Assembly: GCA_964563595.1 (NCBI GenBank)
Contig: CAZLWR010000001.1
Coordinates: 51,638 to 115,637, forward strand
Source: CALMFT01 sp964563595
Lineage (GTDB): Bacteria; Patescibacteriota; Gracilibacteria; Absconditabacterales; Absconditicoccaceae
DNA length: 64,000 nucleotides
Direction of reading: 5' to 3'
Part shown: piece after piece, positions 25,480-35,386 of the stretch
Layout: every line of letters starts with the position of its first letter
Position numbering within the stretch: position 1 is the first letter of the stretch
Position numbers and translations under genes: made by a program
Notes under the pieces: generated by a model
What the model saw: only the letters and a program-made list of their open reading frames with translations
The model's database searches: none
Told to the model about the DNA's origin: nothing

Positions 25480-26070
25480 ATGGATAATAGTGAACAATTG
25501 GCGAAATTTTTATTTGAAGTGGGGTCGCTGAGGAAGATTGCAAGATCACATAGGCAGAAGTTGTTGACTGACGATATGTCGGATAATATCGCATCACATT
25601 CTTTTAGGGTAGTGCATATTGGATATTTGTTAGCGAAGGCGGAGAAAGTAGATCCATACAAGGTATTGCTGATGTGTCTGTATCATGACGTAGGTGAGGC
25701 AAGAACCGGGGATATCAATCGAACACAAAAACAATATGTTAGTGTGAATGAGGAAAAGTTACTCAATGATCAGCTTACTAATCTGGTAGAAGATAATGAG
25801 GTTTTACATGTTATGAAAGAGTATCAGGAAAGAATTTCTAAGGAATCCATTGTTGCTAAGGATGCGGATAAAATAGATCAATTATTACTCATCAAAGAAT
25901 ATGCCGCCCAGGGTGTGGCGATCAATAATTATTGGTTCAAAGAGAAGGAGACGGGTATAGCCTGGGTAGAAACTGAATCTGCCAAAAAGCTTGTTTCGCA
26001 GCTTTATGACACGGATCCGTATGCATGGTGGTTATATTTGGACAAGCCAATTACGAAACTTCAGTGATAG
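25480..26070 (+). CDS. HD-domain hydrolase, YfbR/HDDC2-like (196 aa)
   Basis: An HD-superfamily metal-dependent phosphohydrolase. Ligands are visible as His in SHSFRVVHIGYLLA (about residues 40-50), the HD pair in LYHDVGEARTGD (about 69-77) and the downstream Asp in KDADKIDQ. In the close family the substrates are 5'-deoxynucleotides. The ORF has no internal UGA. A TGA codon (26065) precedes the TAG at 26068, so in this code the protein ends ...KLQG. Unlike most genes here it could be read almost unchanged under the standard code. Confidence 0.8.
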
Positions 26071-26096
26071 AGGTATTTTCTATTAGGATATATAAC

Positions 26097-26126
26097 CTAT
26101 TGACATTATATATATAATATTTAATA
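26097..26126 (+). promoter_or_regulatory. Candidate promoter for the 26169 gene
   Basis: CTATTGACA is followed about 17 bp later by an AT-only stretch holding AATATA/TATAAA. The gene starts about 45 bp downstream. The same CTATTGAC core recurs upstream of 25334 (-), 31053 (-) and 31915 (-). Confidence 0.45.
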
Positions 26127-26168
26127 TAAACAATATTGATTTACACATTTATTCTATTTCATAAAAAC

Positions 26169-26681
26169 ATGAGTGGAGGCTTCGGTTTAACGGCATTAAT
26201 GATGGAAGATGCTCAAAAAAAAGCAGAGCAAAATACTACGAGGTTTTATCTTATGTGAGATCGTGAAGCTATTTTTCAAAGCGGCTTAGCCGACTCGCTT
26301 TGACGTGCTTTGACTGCTGAAGTGACTGCACATCCAAATAATAATAAGCCTTTCTATAAAGTTGAGATCTTTTCATTACTCGATAAGCCTCAGGTTGCTT
26401 GAATATTGAGCGATTACCTTGAAAAATATGGCTTTTTTCGTACTGATGCTGAAGGTATGGATGTTATCTTGGGTCCAAATGCTCAGGCATTTATTGATAA
26501 ATTTATAAATACTGATGACTACGGCTTAAGTCTAGAAGCAAAAGAGCTTATGAGGAATGAGGTTGCAAAAACCCCTATAGGAGTATGGTCAGGTAAAGAT
26601 CGTATTACTAGTGTGAAACAAGATGGTAAAATGATAACTGTACTCTATAAAGATGGCAAAGCCTTCTATTACCTTCCATAA
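26169..26681 (+). CDS. Hypothetical protein (170 aa)
   Basis: I do not recognise a family. The product starts MSGGFGLTALMMEDAQKKAE and looks soluble and mixed alpha/beta. It ends in a short strand repeat (ITSVKQDGKMITVLYKDGKAFYYLP). UGA encodes glycines in LMGDRE, DSLGRA and VAGILS, which supports native coding. It has its own candidate promoter upstream and a hairpin terminator just before the assembly gap, so it is probably a single-gene unit. Confidence 0.7.
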
Positions 26682-26715
26682 TTACTTGTTTTGATTTCGA
26701 TATCATAAAAAACAT

Positions 26716-26740
26716 ACTCTGCCTATTTGGTAGAGTTTTT
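26716..26740 (+). terminator. Rho-independent terminator before the gap
   Basis: Stem ACTCTGCC / GGTAGAGT (one G-U pair) with a 5-nt loop, followed by TTTT that runs into the N run. It fits termination of the 26169-26681 gene. Confidence 0.7.
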
Positions 26741-26840
26741 NNNNNNNNNNNNNNNNNNNNNNNNNNNNNNNNNNNNNNNNNNNNNNNNNNNNNNNNNNNN
26801 NNNNNNNNNNNNNNNNNNNNNNNNNNNNNNNNNNNNNNNN
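26741..26840. other. Assembly gap of 100 N
   Basis: Exactly 100 N, the usual placeholder for a scaffold gap of unknown size. The start of the flippase gene is lost in it, and other genes could be missing. Confidence 0.99.
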
Positions 26841-28368
26841 AAATCAGATTGTTAAAGATGCATTTTGGCAAATATTGGGGAGGGCAGTGTCGGCCATTGG
26901 TGGTTTTATAACTATCAGGATGATGACTCCTTTTTTGGGGCCATTGAGATATGGAGATTATAATACGATATTGAAATACTTTGCTATATGGTCTGCACTT
27001 GCAGATTTGGGATTATATACTATTGCTCTCAGAGAGCTTGGCAAACTAAAAGCAGAATTGGTACATGATGATGGAACTATTGATGAACAAGACAAAGAGA
27101 AGCTTTCCGTATACTACTCTAAGTTTATGTGATCCAGAATTATCAATCTGATTATTGTGTATATTATTGCGTTGGTAGTAGCCTATCTTATACCAAGTTA
27201 TACTTCTAATCCTTACATTATTTGGGGATTACCACTTGGTATGATATTTAGTGCGACTTTTGTACTAGGATATTTTTTCCAGTTACCTCATCAATTGTTT
27301 CGGAGTATGCAGCATACCAGCATATCATTGGTCATAGCAAGAATTGCTCAGATAGCCTTACTCGCATTAATACTTTTTGTATTTCCTCATACGGAATTGA
27401 GTAATCCAACTACTCAGAGTATTCTTATATTTTGTTTGATCTTGTGTACTGTGGTTGCAAGTGGTTTATTTCAAATAGCTTGGCAGTGGTGGTCCGGCAG
27501 AAAGTATCTCACTTTGAAGTTAGATCTGGATTGGAGTTTTTTCAAAACGCATATCAATGATAATCGGAAGTATGGCGTAGGTTATTTCATGAGTAGTTTC
27601 CATACCTTGGCTGTATGACTGTTGTTATCTTGGTTTTATCCAACCAGTAATGGATTTTACTTTGTAGGTGTATGGGCTTTAGCTATGACTCTTGTAGAGA
27701 TATTGTTGATAATACCATCAGCACTTGGTAATAGTGCATTACATAAAGTATCTCACAAAACATTGGATGAAAAGAAAACATCATTTGGGTACCTCATGTT
27801 ATTTATCTGGATTATTGGTAGTGGTATTGCACTCAATTTTTATTGGTTCTCTGATGTCATTATCAAATTAGTGTCTGGTACAAAGTACTTATCAAGTACA
27901 CTTGGCGGCACATGATCAGATTATATTTTATGATTTCTAGGAATCGCCCTATTACTTACTTTTACGAAACAAGTATATAATTATATTTTCATTTCTACTG
28001 ACCATCAAAACGAATTGTTCAAAGTGAATACTTGGTGAGTTATTATCGGTATAGGATGTGCAACACGACGAGTGTATCAATACTGATTAGTATGAGGTAT
28101 AGCAGGACAATTGTTTGTGGAGTTATTGTATGTATTGTGAGCATGTTGGATAGGATATCGTAAGTGAGTATTGCCCTTGTTTGATCAAAAGATATTATGA
28201 ATGATAATCTGATGGGTAGCACTTTGAGGTATTGGAGCTTATGCGATACATAACTTATGATTGATGGGTGGCAGTATGCTAATGGAGTTAACCATAGTGG
28301 GTTTTTATAACCTAATACTTGTAGGGTTGATATTCTTCCCTGTTAAGAGGATTTTGAGAAAGATATAA
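26841..28368 (+). CDS. Polysaccharide flippase (Wzx/MOP superfamily), start lost in gap
   Basis: About 508 residues are visible, with 12-14 hydrophobic helices and the family-typical N-terminus (NQIVKDAFWQILGRAVSAIGGFIT, then a first-loop GPLRYGDYN). This is the pattern of MOP-superfamily exporters that flip undecaprenyl-linked saccharides. Many helix glycines near the C-terminus are UGA; the 27901-28330 stretch is rich in TGA. The 5' end, with the start codon, lies in or next to the N gap. Which glycan it moves cannot be told. Confidence 0.8.
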
Positions 28369-28393
28369 GATATACTTTTTTTATGAAGGATTG

Positions 28394-28420
28394 AACCCAG
28401 CCGGACGGACCAGCTGGGTT
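28394..28420 (-). terminator. Hairpin terminator after the TPM-domain gene
   Basis: Stem AACCCAGC / GCTGGGTT, with the loop containing GGACGGACC (28403-28411). It lies 29 bp downstream of the minus-strand TAA at 28449. The same loop word occurs in the hairpin at 31283-31310. Confidence 0.65.
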
Positions 28421-28448
28421 CTTGTATTCATCTCTTATCACTTTCACA

Positions 28449-30359
28449 TTACCATTTTCCACTCGAGCCGCCACCGCCGAATGAGCCACCGCCGAATGAG
28501 CTGCCGCTGGAAGAACTGCTGGAGCTGGACGAGCTGCTATAGCTGGCAGCGGCCGCGGCTGCTGCACGACGACGAGCTGCCGCACGCTCTTCTTCGGCGT
28601 CATCGATATCCTGGACGGCCCTCCGGTAAGCCTCTTCGGCCTTGCTCTTGGCATTATCCAGGGTGCTGCACAGAGCTACCCAGTTTGCTTTCCCGCTGAC
28701 CGAAGCGGCATTTTGGTACAGACCTTCGGCCTCTCTCAGGCAAGCTTTGGCGGTGCCTTCGACGTCGCTGTCGCTGCATTTGCTTCGGGCGTTTGAGATC
28801 GCCGAAGCGGCTGCGGTTTTTTTGCCTGCATAGGCCGCTTCGCTGGTTTTTTGACTTTCCAGCGTAGTGGTGATGTCGGTAAAAAGTTTTTCCACTGCGG
28901 CAATAAGGCTGCTGGCCGATTCGTAATCGGCCCATGCTCCCGTCAGGTCTTGGACCTGCAGGGAGTTTTTTTTCTGAGCCGATTGTAAATTTTCTGTCGC
29001 TATTTGTAGGTCCTTGTTAGCTCCTTGGAGTCCTTTGTAAAGCGTTTCCCAAACTTCATTTGGGTAATTGGAACGTAGTTGCTCCATCACTTTCGCAGGT
29101 AATATGTCCCTTCGTAGCTCTTCAGTTCGCTTCTGCCAGTTCGCGGCCTGCTGGTTGATCGTCGTGTAATTGGCCAGTGTTTGGGCAAGCGTTTGGGCGT
29201 GCCCATTCAGCATTTTTTCTTGAAATGCTGCCGCTTCGAAAGCAGTCCTGTAATGATCGGCCTGTGGATTCTTCAGACCTTTCATCCAATGTTCGAGCGT
29301 GCGTATTCCCGCCTCAATTGCCCCTTTCAGGATTTTGAAATTGAGCCCCCCCTTTTCGGCTTCTGCGATCTGGTTGGATAGGAATTGGCGGTTGGCGTTT
29401 AACACGGCCTGTACTTTGCCTTTTGCTTCATCCTGGTATTGTTTGATTCTACCGGGAATGGCATTAAGCGTATTGAGTACGCCATCTAATCCGGAAAGGG
29501 CACTAAACTCCAGGCTCTCCAGGAGCTGTTCGGCTTCTTCGATTTTGGCCAGTCGGTCCAGGATATTCTCCTTTTCTTTTTGGAAGCGTTCGTAGATAAG
29601 GTCGAATTTGTTTTTCCCTTCGACGAATTCCGTTTTCGCCCAATTGGGCCAGCCGGTTGCATCGAATCGTGGGAGTGTCAGTCGCTCTTCCCAGCTGTTT
29701 AGACAGGCGCGTACTTTTTTGCGGCGTTGTTCGCGCCGGTAGATGCGGACGATCAGCAATAGCGTCAGTAGTGCGACCGCGATGATGCCGACCCAGGTGA
29801 AAAAGCTTCTTATCGAATCGGCTCTTTCCTGTTCGGCTCTCCGAATCGCTGCTTGGCGTTCGGGCCAACTTTCCCAGCCGATTTGCTCGATGCAGGCGTC
29901 CACGCTCTGATTGACGGCGTCGAACACTTTGTTGGCACGTAAATTTGGAACGATGACATTCTCCCCGATCGCATTAGTTTCATAATCGGTTAGATACGAT
30001 TCCGTCCCGTAGCCGGTCTGGATCGACCAGTTGCGATCCCAGCTCATCATAATCACGACGCCGTTGTCGACGCCTGCCTCTCCCACCCCGTAGCAGTTGC
30101 CCAGGGTCATTGTGTAGGTGCCGGCATCGAATTCGCCGACGTTGTCCAGGAGGGCGACGCAGATCTGCACATTGGTTTTCTGGCGGTATGCCTGTATTTT
30201 TTGCTCGATCGCCGCCTCTTCGGCGGGCGAGAGTTTTCCGGCGTGATCCTGGACATAGACGCCCGGGATTTTTGCCGGGATGTCTTTGCAATCTTGAGCG
30301 TATAATTGTACGCCGAAGCCCGCAAAGAGCATCAAAAGCATGATGAATTGTTTTTTCAT
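28449..30359 (-). CDS. TPM-domain (Psb32/MOLO-1 type) secreted/membrane protein, 636 aa
   Basis: An N-terminal signal peptide (MKKQFIMLLMLFAGFGVQLYAQ) is followed by a TPM_phosphatase domain (about residues 30-165). That domain has VQDHAGKLSPAEEAAIEQKI, GNCYGVGEAGVDNGVVIMMS and the GYGTES loop. One membrane helix follows (about 187-205). A long coiled-coil-like helical region then leads to an Ala-rich and Ser/Gly-rich tail ending GGGSSGKW. Proteins of this type are commonly paired with LemA; their role is poorly known. Base composition is much more GC-rich than neighbours, every glycine is GGN and the stop is TAA. This suggests transfer from a standard-code donor, with signal peptide and pairing recalling Bacteroidota. 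Confidence 0.85.
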   Translation of the reverse strand: MKKQFIMLLMLFAGFGVQLYAQDCKDIPAKIPGVYVQDHAGKLSPAEEAAIEQKIQAYRQKTNVQICVALLDNVGEFDAGTYTMTLGNCYGVGEAGVDNGVVIMMSWDRNWSIQTGYGTESYLTDYETNAIGENVIVPNLRANKVFDAVNQSVDACIEQIGWESWPERQAAIRRAEQERADSIRSFFTWVGIIAVALLTLLLIVRIYRREQRRKKVRACLNSWEERLTLPRFDATGWPNWAKTEFVEGKNKFDLIYERFQKEKENILDRLAKIEEAEQLLESLEFSALSGLDGVLNTLNAIPGRIKQYQDEAKGKVQAVLNANRQFLSNQIAEAEKGGLNFKILKGAIEAGIRTLEHWMKGLKNPQADHYRTAFEAAAFQEKMLNGHAQTLAQTLANYTTINQQAANWQKRTEELRRDILPAKVMEQLRSNYPNEVWETLYKGLQGANKDLQIATENLQSAQKKNSLQVQDLTGAWADYESASSLIAAVEKLFTDITTTLESQKTSEAAYAGKKTAAASAISNARSKCSDSDVEGTAKACLREAEGLYQNAASVSGKANWVALCSTLDNAKSKAEEAYRRAVQDIDDAEEERAAARRRAAAAAAASYSSSSSSSSSSSGSSFGGGSFGGGGSSGKW

Positions 30360-30465
30360 GTTTTTTCTTTTTGTTGCTTTGTTTTTTGATGCTGAGCAGA
30401 GGCAGAGCGGGTTTCCGGGGTATCCCGCCCTGCGTGCTCGATGTGGATGCGCCCCGTTTTATCCT

Positions 30466-31053
30466 TTAGAACTGGATTTTGGGGGCGGTTTTGGCGGCCT
30501 CATCCGCCTGGAAGTAGCCCTTGGGGCTGAATCCGAAGATGCCGACCAGCAAGTTCGTGGGGAACAGTCGAATGTAGCTATTGTAGCCGTTGACCGCTTC
30601 ATTAAATTTTTTACGCTCCTGGGCGATCCGATTTTCCGTGCCTTCCAGTTGATTTTGGAGTTGCAGGAAGTTCTGGTTCGCCTTCAAATCCGGATACGCT
30701 TCGGCGACGGCCAGTAAACGTCCCAGACTTTGCGAGAGCCCCCCTTGTGCCTGCTGAAACTGGGCGATGGCTTCGGGCGTCAGATTGGAGGCGTCCACTT
30801 TGATTTGCGTTGCGGATGCCCGGGCCTGGATGACGGCGCTGAGCGTAGTGGACTCGTGCTTGGCGTAGCCCTTGACGATCTCCACCAAATTGGGGATAAG
30901 GTCGGCCCTGCGCTGGTACACGTTTTCGACCTGGGACCAGGCCTGTTTTACGCCTTCTTCTTTCCCCACGGCGGTGTTGTAGGATCCGCACATGGAAAAA
31001 CCGGTAATGATCAAAAGTCCGAGAAAAACGATGCCAATGATTTTGCTTAGCAT
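30466..31053 (-). CDS. lemA: LemA family protein (195 aa)
   Basis: An N-terminal membrane helix (IIGIVFLGLLIITGFSMCGSY) is followed by the LemA core: EEGVKQAWSQVENVYQRRADLIPNLVEIVKGYA, then a coiled coil and NGYNSYIRLFPTNLLVGIFGF, ending APKIQF. ATG 31053 is preferred over the upstream ATG 31104 because it begins directly before the helix. It is GC-rich with no UGA glycine and a TAA stop. It lies 106 bp upstream of the TPM gene, the usual LemA-TPM pairing. Function of the family is unknown. Confidence 0.9.
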   Translation of the reverse strand: MLSKIIGIVFLGLLIITGFSMCGSYNTAVGKEEGVKQAWSQVENVYQRRADLIPNLVEIVKGYAKHESTTLSAVIQARASATQIKVDASNLTPEAIAQFQQAQGGLSQSLGRLLAVAEAYPDLKANQNFLQLQNQLEGTENRIAQERKKFNEAVNGYNSYIRLFPTNLLVGIFGFSPKGYFQADEAAKTAPKIQF

Positions 31054-31141
31054 AATGTTGTGGATGGTTGGTATGTGAAAATGATAGTAACGAACAAATT
31101 GCAAGTACTCCTTGGATACAAGTAGTATTTACAAACATTAT

Positions 31142-31169
31142 CTTATAACAATTTACTGTACTTTGTCAA
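31142..31169 (-). promoter_or_regulatory. Promoter upstream of lemA
   Basis: Reading the minus strand, TTGACA (31169-31164) and TATAAG (31147-31142) are separated by 16 bp. The start codon lies about 90 bp downstream. This is a housekeeping-type promoter rather than the TTTG/TAnnTTTG form of Bacteroidota. Confidence 0.5.
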
Positions 31170-31282
31170 TAGATAAGCTGCAAATAAAACTTTATATTGC
31201 TGTCTCTGAAATTCAGATTATATATCATCAAGACCTTCATTTAAAGCTACGCTGAGCCTTACTTAAATTTGATGAAAACTAA

Positions 31283-31310
31283 ACCCAGGTAGGACGGACC
31301 TTACCTGGGT
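31283..31310 (-). terminator. Hairpin terminator after the 31346 membrane-protein gene
   Basis: Stem ACCCAGGTA / TACCTGGGT with loop GGACGGACCT. On the minus strand it is followed by TTTAGTTTTC. It sits 36 bp past the TGA codon at 31346-31348, which fits that TGA being the ancestral stop. Confidence 0.7.
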
Positions 31311-31345
31311 ACTTCATTGAGGAGTCGCATCCTATTGAGGTTGAC

Positions 31346-31915
31346 TCATTCGATAGGGGCGGCTGGTTGTCGTTTTTTTTCCTTCCTTTTCTTGTTGTAT
31401 AGGATGATTAGCTGCATAAGCAGATTCCCTACTCCTAGTATGATGACGCCCATGGAGGTACAGAACATGATAAGTGCCTGCTGGGTAGTAATGAGAAGAA
31501 AACATCTCATAACAATCAACTTGATAGTCGACATACAGCCCCATACAATCAAAGAGCAAACGGTGCTTTCGACGTATTTATGGAAAAGAGGGTGGCTAAT
31601 CTTATCCCATACTTGTCGTTCCAGAACGTAGAACCATTCCAGATAGCAGACCAAGAATCCTGCGAGCGAGAGGGAGCAGAGGAAGCTAATCCCTCGTGAA
31701 ATTATTGCTCCGTACAGATTGCCGGTGGCAACATATTCCACGCCCACACTTGCGGTTTCGGTGATTATGGTGAAGATTAACCCTACTCCTAGGGTGTTGG
31801 CGAGCAGCCGTTCCTTCTTAAAGTATTGCAAACCACCGAAATAGTAAGCAAAACTAAAGTGGATAACAATGCTGCTTACGATGGTAATGAGTGCAATGAA
31901 GAAGAAAATGTACAT
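31346..31915 (-). CDS. Multi-pass membrane protein of unknown family (189 aa, TGA end)
   Basis: About five hydrophobic helices starting MYIFFFIALITIVSSIVIHF, ending in a basic tail (NKKRKEKKRQPAAPIE). ATG 31915 starts at the first helix; ATG-like starts up to 31966 are possible. All of its roughly 14 glycines are GGN. The first in-frame stop under the standard code is TGA at 31346. In code 25 translation would continue 14 more residues, to TAA at 31301 inside the terminator hairpin. I read it as foreign DNA designed for UGA = stop. I do not recognise a function. Confidence 0.65.
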   Translation of the reverse strand: MYIFFFIALITIVSSIVIHFSFAYYFGGLQYFKKERLLANTLGVGLIFTIITETASVGVEYVATGNLYGAIISRGISFLCSLSLAGFLVCYLEWFYVLERQVWDKISHPLFHKYVESTVCSLIVWGCMSTIKLIVMRCFLLITTQQALIMFCTSMGVIILGVGNLLMQLIILYNKKRKEKKRQPAAPIE

Positions 31916-32031
31916 AGAATGAGTGTTTTTGCTTTTTTGTTGGTGTGAACCAATTGGGATGCCCAATAGGTATCATTACTATGATTATCTTATGTATAAT
32001 GTCAATAGTACTTACAGTGGCTGCCATAAAA

Positions 32032-32055
32032 AACTCTCTAGTTACTTAGAGAGTT
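32032..32055 (-). terminator. Hairpin terminator after virB4
   Basis: Stem AACTCTCTA / TAGAGAGTT with a 6-nt loop. On the minus strand it is followed by a T run. It lies 21 bp after the virB4 stop. Confidence 0.75.
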
Positions 32056-32076
32056 CTATAACTTAATTAAGTAATT

Positions 32077-34152
32077 CTATTTTCCACCCAATCCATCTAG
32101 AAATTCTTTTTCAAAGGGACTTGCTAATACTTTTACTGCCACGTGTTGGTTTCCTGCCATCATAATTCCTTCTCCAATACCGCTAGAAACGAGTTTTTGT
32201 TTTTCGGCTTCTGATAGTCCAAACACTTCTTCCAATCACTGAATCGAAGCTGTGGATTGTCTCAGAAGCAGTTGTAAAGCGGAGTTGGTGACTATTGGTT
32301 TACCGTAAGGAGACTTAATGAAGTCATCTACGTCTTGAGAAATAGTGGTAACACCCAATTTGTATTTTCTGGCTCTTTTGATTAATCCAAATAGGAAGTT
32401 TGCTGAGATTTCTTTTTGCAACATGATCCAGGCTTCATCTACAATAAGCAATCTTTTTACTTTGTTGCTTCTTACTTTAGTCCAAATATAGTTTAGTACA
32501 TTGTACATAGCTGGTGTTTTCAGGCTATCTTCTATATCTCTAATAGAAAATACGGTCAGTCCGCTTGTTAAGTCTACGTTGGTTTCATTGTTGAAAAGCT
32601 TCGCAAAAGTACCAGTAACGTATTTAGAGACTTTGAGAGATAATTGATCTCAGCCTTTCATACCATCCAGTACAGCTAGAAGATCTTGCATGAGCGGTGG
32701 TGCTTTGCCTGTGTAATCATCACTGTCAAACGTAATTCCTTTGAGGGCATAGGTAGACTGTAGTGCTTTATCGACTAGTGCTTCTTCTTCGGGGCTCAAT
32801 CATCCTATCAATACTCCGATCAGTCAAATAAGGCCCAATATTTGGGATCTCAATAGATCCCCCTTCCCATATTCAATATCTTCCACCTTTGGAGGCAGAT
32901 CAAAAGGATTAATAAACTGATTACTGTTGATGGCTATGTTTATGTAGGTACCACCTACGTTATCTACAAGCGATTTATATTCGTTTTCAGGATCTATTAC
33001 AATGATATCTACTCCCTCTAGGAGGTATCTTAGTATCTCTAGTTTTACCGTAAATGATTTACCTGCACCGGAAGTTGCAAGTACGACTGCATTATGATTG
33101 GGCAGTGATTTTCCAAACCTATCGAAAATAACTAAGCCACCCGTGTGTAAGTTTGCTCCATATAAGATACCTGTGCTATCTACCAAGTCTGAACTCACGA
33201 AAGGGAAACTTCCTGCAAGTGAACTGGTCACCGCCGATCTGTATATTCCCAATTCATCAAGCATAATCGGCAAGGTGCTCGTAAGTCCTTCATCCATTCT
33301 CTGGATCGCTGGCTTGATACCAATACCGAATCAGCCTATTTTCTGTTCAAATCTTTTGCAGTCCTCAATGAGCTTTTCGCTATCGTTGTGATAGATATTG
33401 ATATAAGAGGAGAGTTCAAAATATCTTTCTTCTTTGGTAGCAAGTTGTTGTCTGATATTTTCTACGTCGTTATATTCTACCTGCAAATCCGAATCCATGG
33501 TGATTCATTTGGATGCCAGCTCAGACATTTCTGCCTTGAGTTGCGTTGTTCTTCTTTTGAGCATAGATTGAATAGCACTATCATCCGCAGGATAGAGAAA
33601 AAATGTCATATCCCATTTGCCGTAAAATCACAAAATATCTCTAGTTCGCAAGAAATCAATATAGGACGGATAATTATTGAGATAGTATGTTTTACCATAG
33701 ATACCTGAAATATTGAACTGACTGGATTTAACCTCTCGATATGACGGTGCTATATGAGTTTTATAGCTTGCGGTTGCTGAAAGAAATTCCCTTTCTACAT
33801 CCAACAAAAATCATCTCATCTCGCTATCCAAGAGCTTATCACTATACTGATCATCAGTAAGTTCTAAAAGTTTCAATACTTTTTCTTTGAGACTGCCATC
33901 GAGCCTTGGTGCTTTTATGTCTTTATTACCTTCAGTTTTCGGTTTTTTGCCTTCAATTTTTTTGCTGGGTACTAAAAACTCCATTATTCTATCCAGTAAG
34001 CCTGTCTTTTTCTGATTATTTGGGTCATTTGGATCGTTGTTTATGGCAAGATTATTCTTATCTAATTGGAGTATTTCTATCCTTGGAAAGCCTCATCCCA
34101 CTACAAAGGTCGTATAATCCGTATCAAAAATAATATTATTGAATGATTTCAT
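32077..34152 (-). CDS. virB4: VirB4-type conjugation/type IV secretion ATPase (691 aa)
   Basis: A cytoplasmic, membrane-associated ATPase that drives pilus or DNA/protein transfer. The N-terminal half is the CagE/TrbE/VirB4-type domain. The C-terminal half has Walker A ATSGAGKSFT, the VIDPENEYKSLV strand, Walker B LLIVDEAW, and SQDVDDF then NSALQLLLRQ. UGA glycines are spread throughout. The frame is also open upstream of ATG 34152 to 34303 and contains a hydrophobic run (INPIIIPPIVL), so an earlier non-ATG start is possible. It diverges from mscS. The other secretion-like genes are at 37-40 kb. Confidence 0.88.
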
Positions 34153-34314
34153 ATAGCCAGAGAAAGTGCTTGCTGCTTTTAAAACAATTGGAGGTATTAT
34201 AATAGGATTAATGTATTTTACAAGTTCTAACAGCCTTTGCAAGCTAAACAGAATTTGACAGCAGGAAACTAAGTCGATATAATAAGATATAATCTTTACT
34301 TATTGTTGGTTAAT

Positions 34315-35220
34315 ATGTATCCTTCTGATTATCTTCTATTGGCGAGCAATACTAATTTTCTAGGTGTAAGTACATCGAAGAATATTTCCAATACGCTCAA
34401 TACCGCCAATAGTACTGCGGGATTTTTGGTTGATAATCCTTTTGTATCCAAACTGCTTTCTGTGTTACTCGCCATTGCTGTAGCATGATTCTTAATTTGG
34501 CTTTCTAGATGGATTTCCAACTTCATTTCTAAGAAAATTATCTCCAACTTTAATGATAAGGATCCTGATTCGGTAACCAAAATAGGAACGCTAGCTGGTG
34601 ATCTTGTATTTTATGCAATGGCCACTTTTAGTGTTTATTTATGATTTAAGATAGTCTGAATTGATATTGGACTTATTGTAGGTTGATTGTCAATAGGTAT
34701 CTGATTCGCAACCAAAGAAATTATTAGTAATTTAATAGCAGGAATTTTTATCTTTGCGACCAAAGATTATAAAATCGGAGATATTATAGAAATGCAGGAT
34801 AAACAGCTCCCGGCAGGCGCTTTATTTGGAAAGATTGATGAAATCACTATTAGATATATCATTATAAAAACATTTGATTTGCGTAGGGTAGTCATACCGA
34901 ATATTCAGTTTATGCAAAGTAAAGTGAAAACTTACAATAGTGAGGATATTATTAGAATGGATTTTACCGTCATGGTCAATATTGGCTCTGATATTGATAA
35001 GACCATACAGATGATGAAAGATGAGATTAACACGCTTGATTTCCTATCTCATAGAGAGCTCACTGACGTATTAATTGATACATTTGATGATAAGAAGGTA
35101 ACATTGAGAGTTTACTTTACTTTTGATCCCAATGGTAGAGTACCGGGGCATATTGCAAAATCTCAGGCAGAGTATAAGATATTGAAGCTTATGAACGCTC
35201 ATGCTTTCAAAATAGAATAA
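34315..35220 (+). CDS. mscS: Small-conductance mechanosensitive channel (MscS family)
   Basis: A 301-aa membrane channel releasing solutes on osmotic downshock. After a short N-terminal tail there are three or four helices. The pore helix and the start of the beta domain match MscS: GGLSIGIGFATKEIISNLIAG, then FIFATKDYKIGDII. The C-terminal alpha/beta domain is complete. Several helix glycines are UGA, e.g. VGGLSIGIGF. The ATG 34315 start (MYPSDYLLL) is preferred over TTG 34303. Confidence 0.9.
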
Positions 35221-35386
35221 TTTTGTGTTTGCGGATAGCGGATACAATATTGGATTGAAATTGCATATAAAATCACTATGCATATCGCATATATGGTTTA
35301 CTACCAATTTTCCATATATGCCATTTCTTTCCGCAATTCACTATAACCCATTTGAGTAACAGCTTATTTACCTTTAATGTAAGCAC

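Noticed and set aside
28391..30717. Several long plus-strand and alternate-frame ORFs over the LemA/TPM genes
   Set aside because: They are GC-rich shadows with Arg/Pro-rich translations and no family likeness. The minus-strand TPM and LemA frames have clear domains.
28394..31970. Assembly chimera joining DNA of another organism
   Set aside because: Not excluded, but the segment carries host-like CTATTGACA promoters and native-looking intergenic DNA (including a TCAGATTAT copy at 31213), and no N run lies at its borders. I favour transfer.
32236..34152. Several short genes in the virB4 region
   Set aside because: They join in one frame across TGA codons into one VirB4 of normal length with Walker A and B in order.
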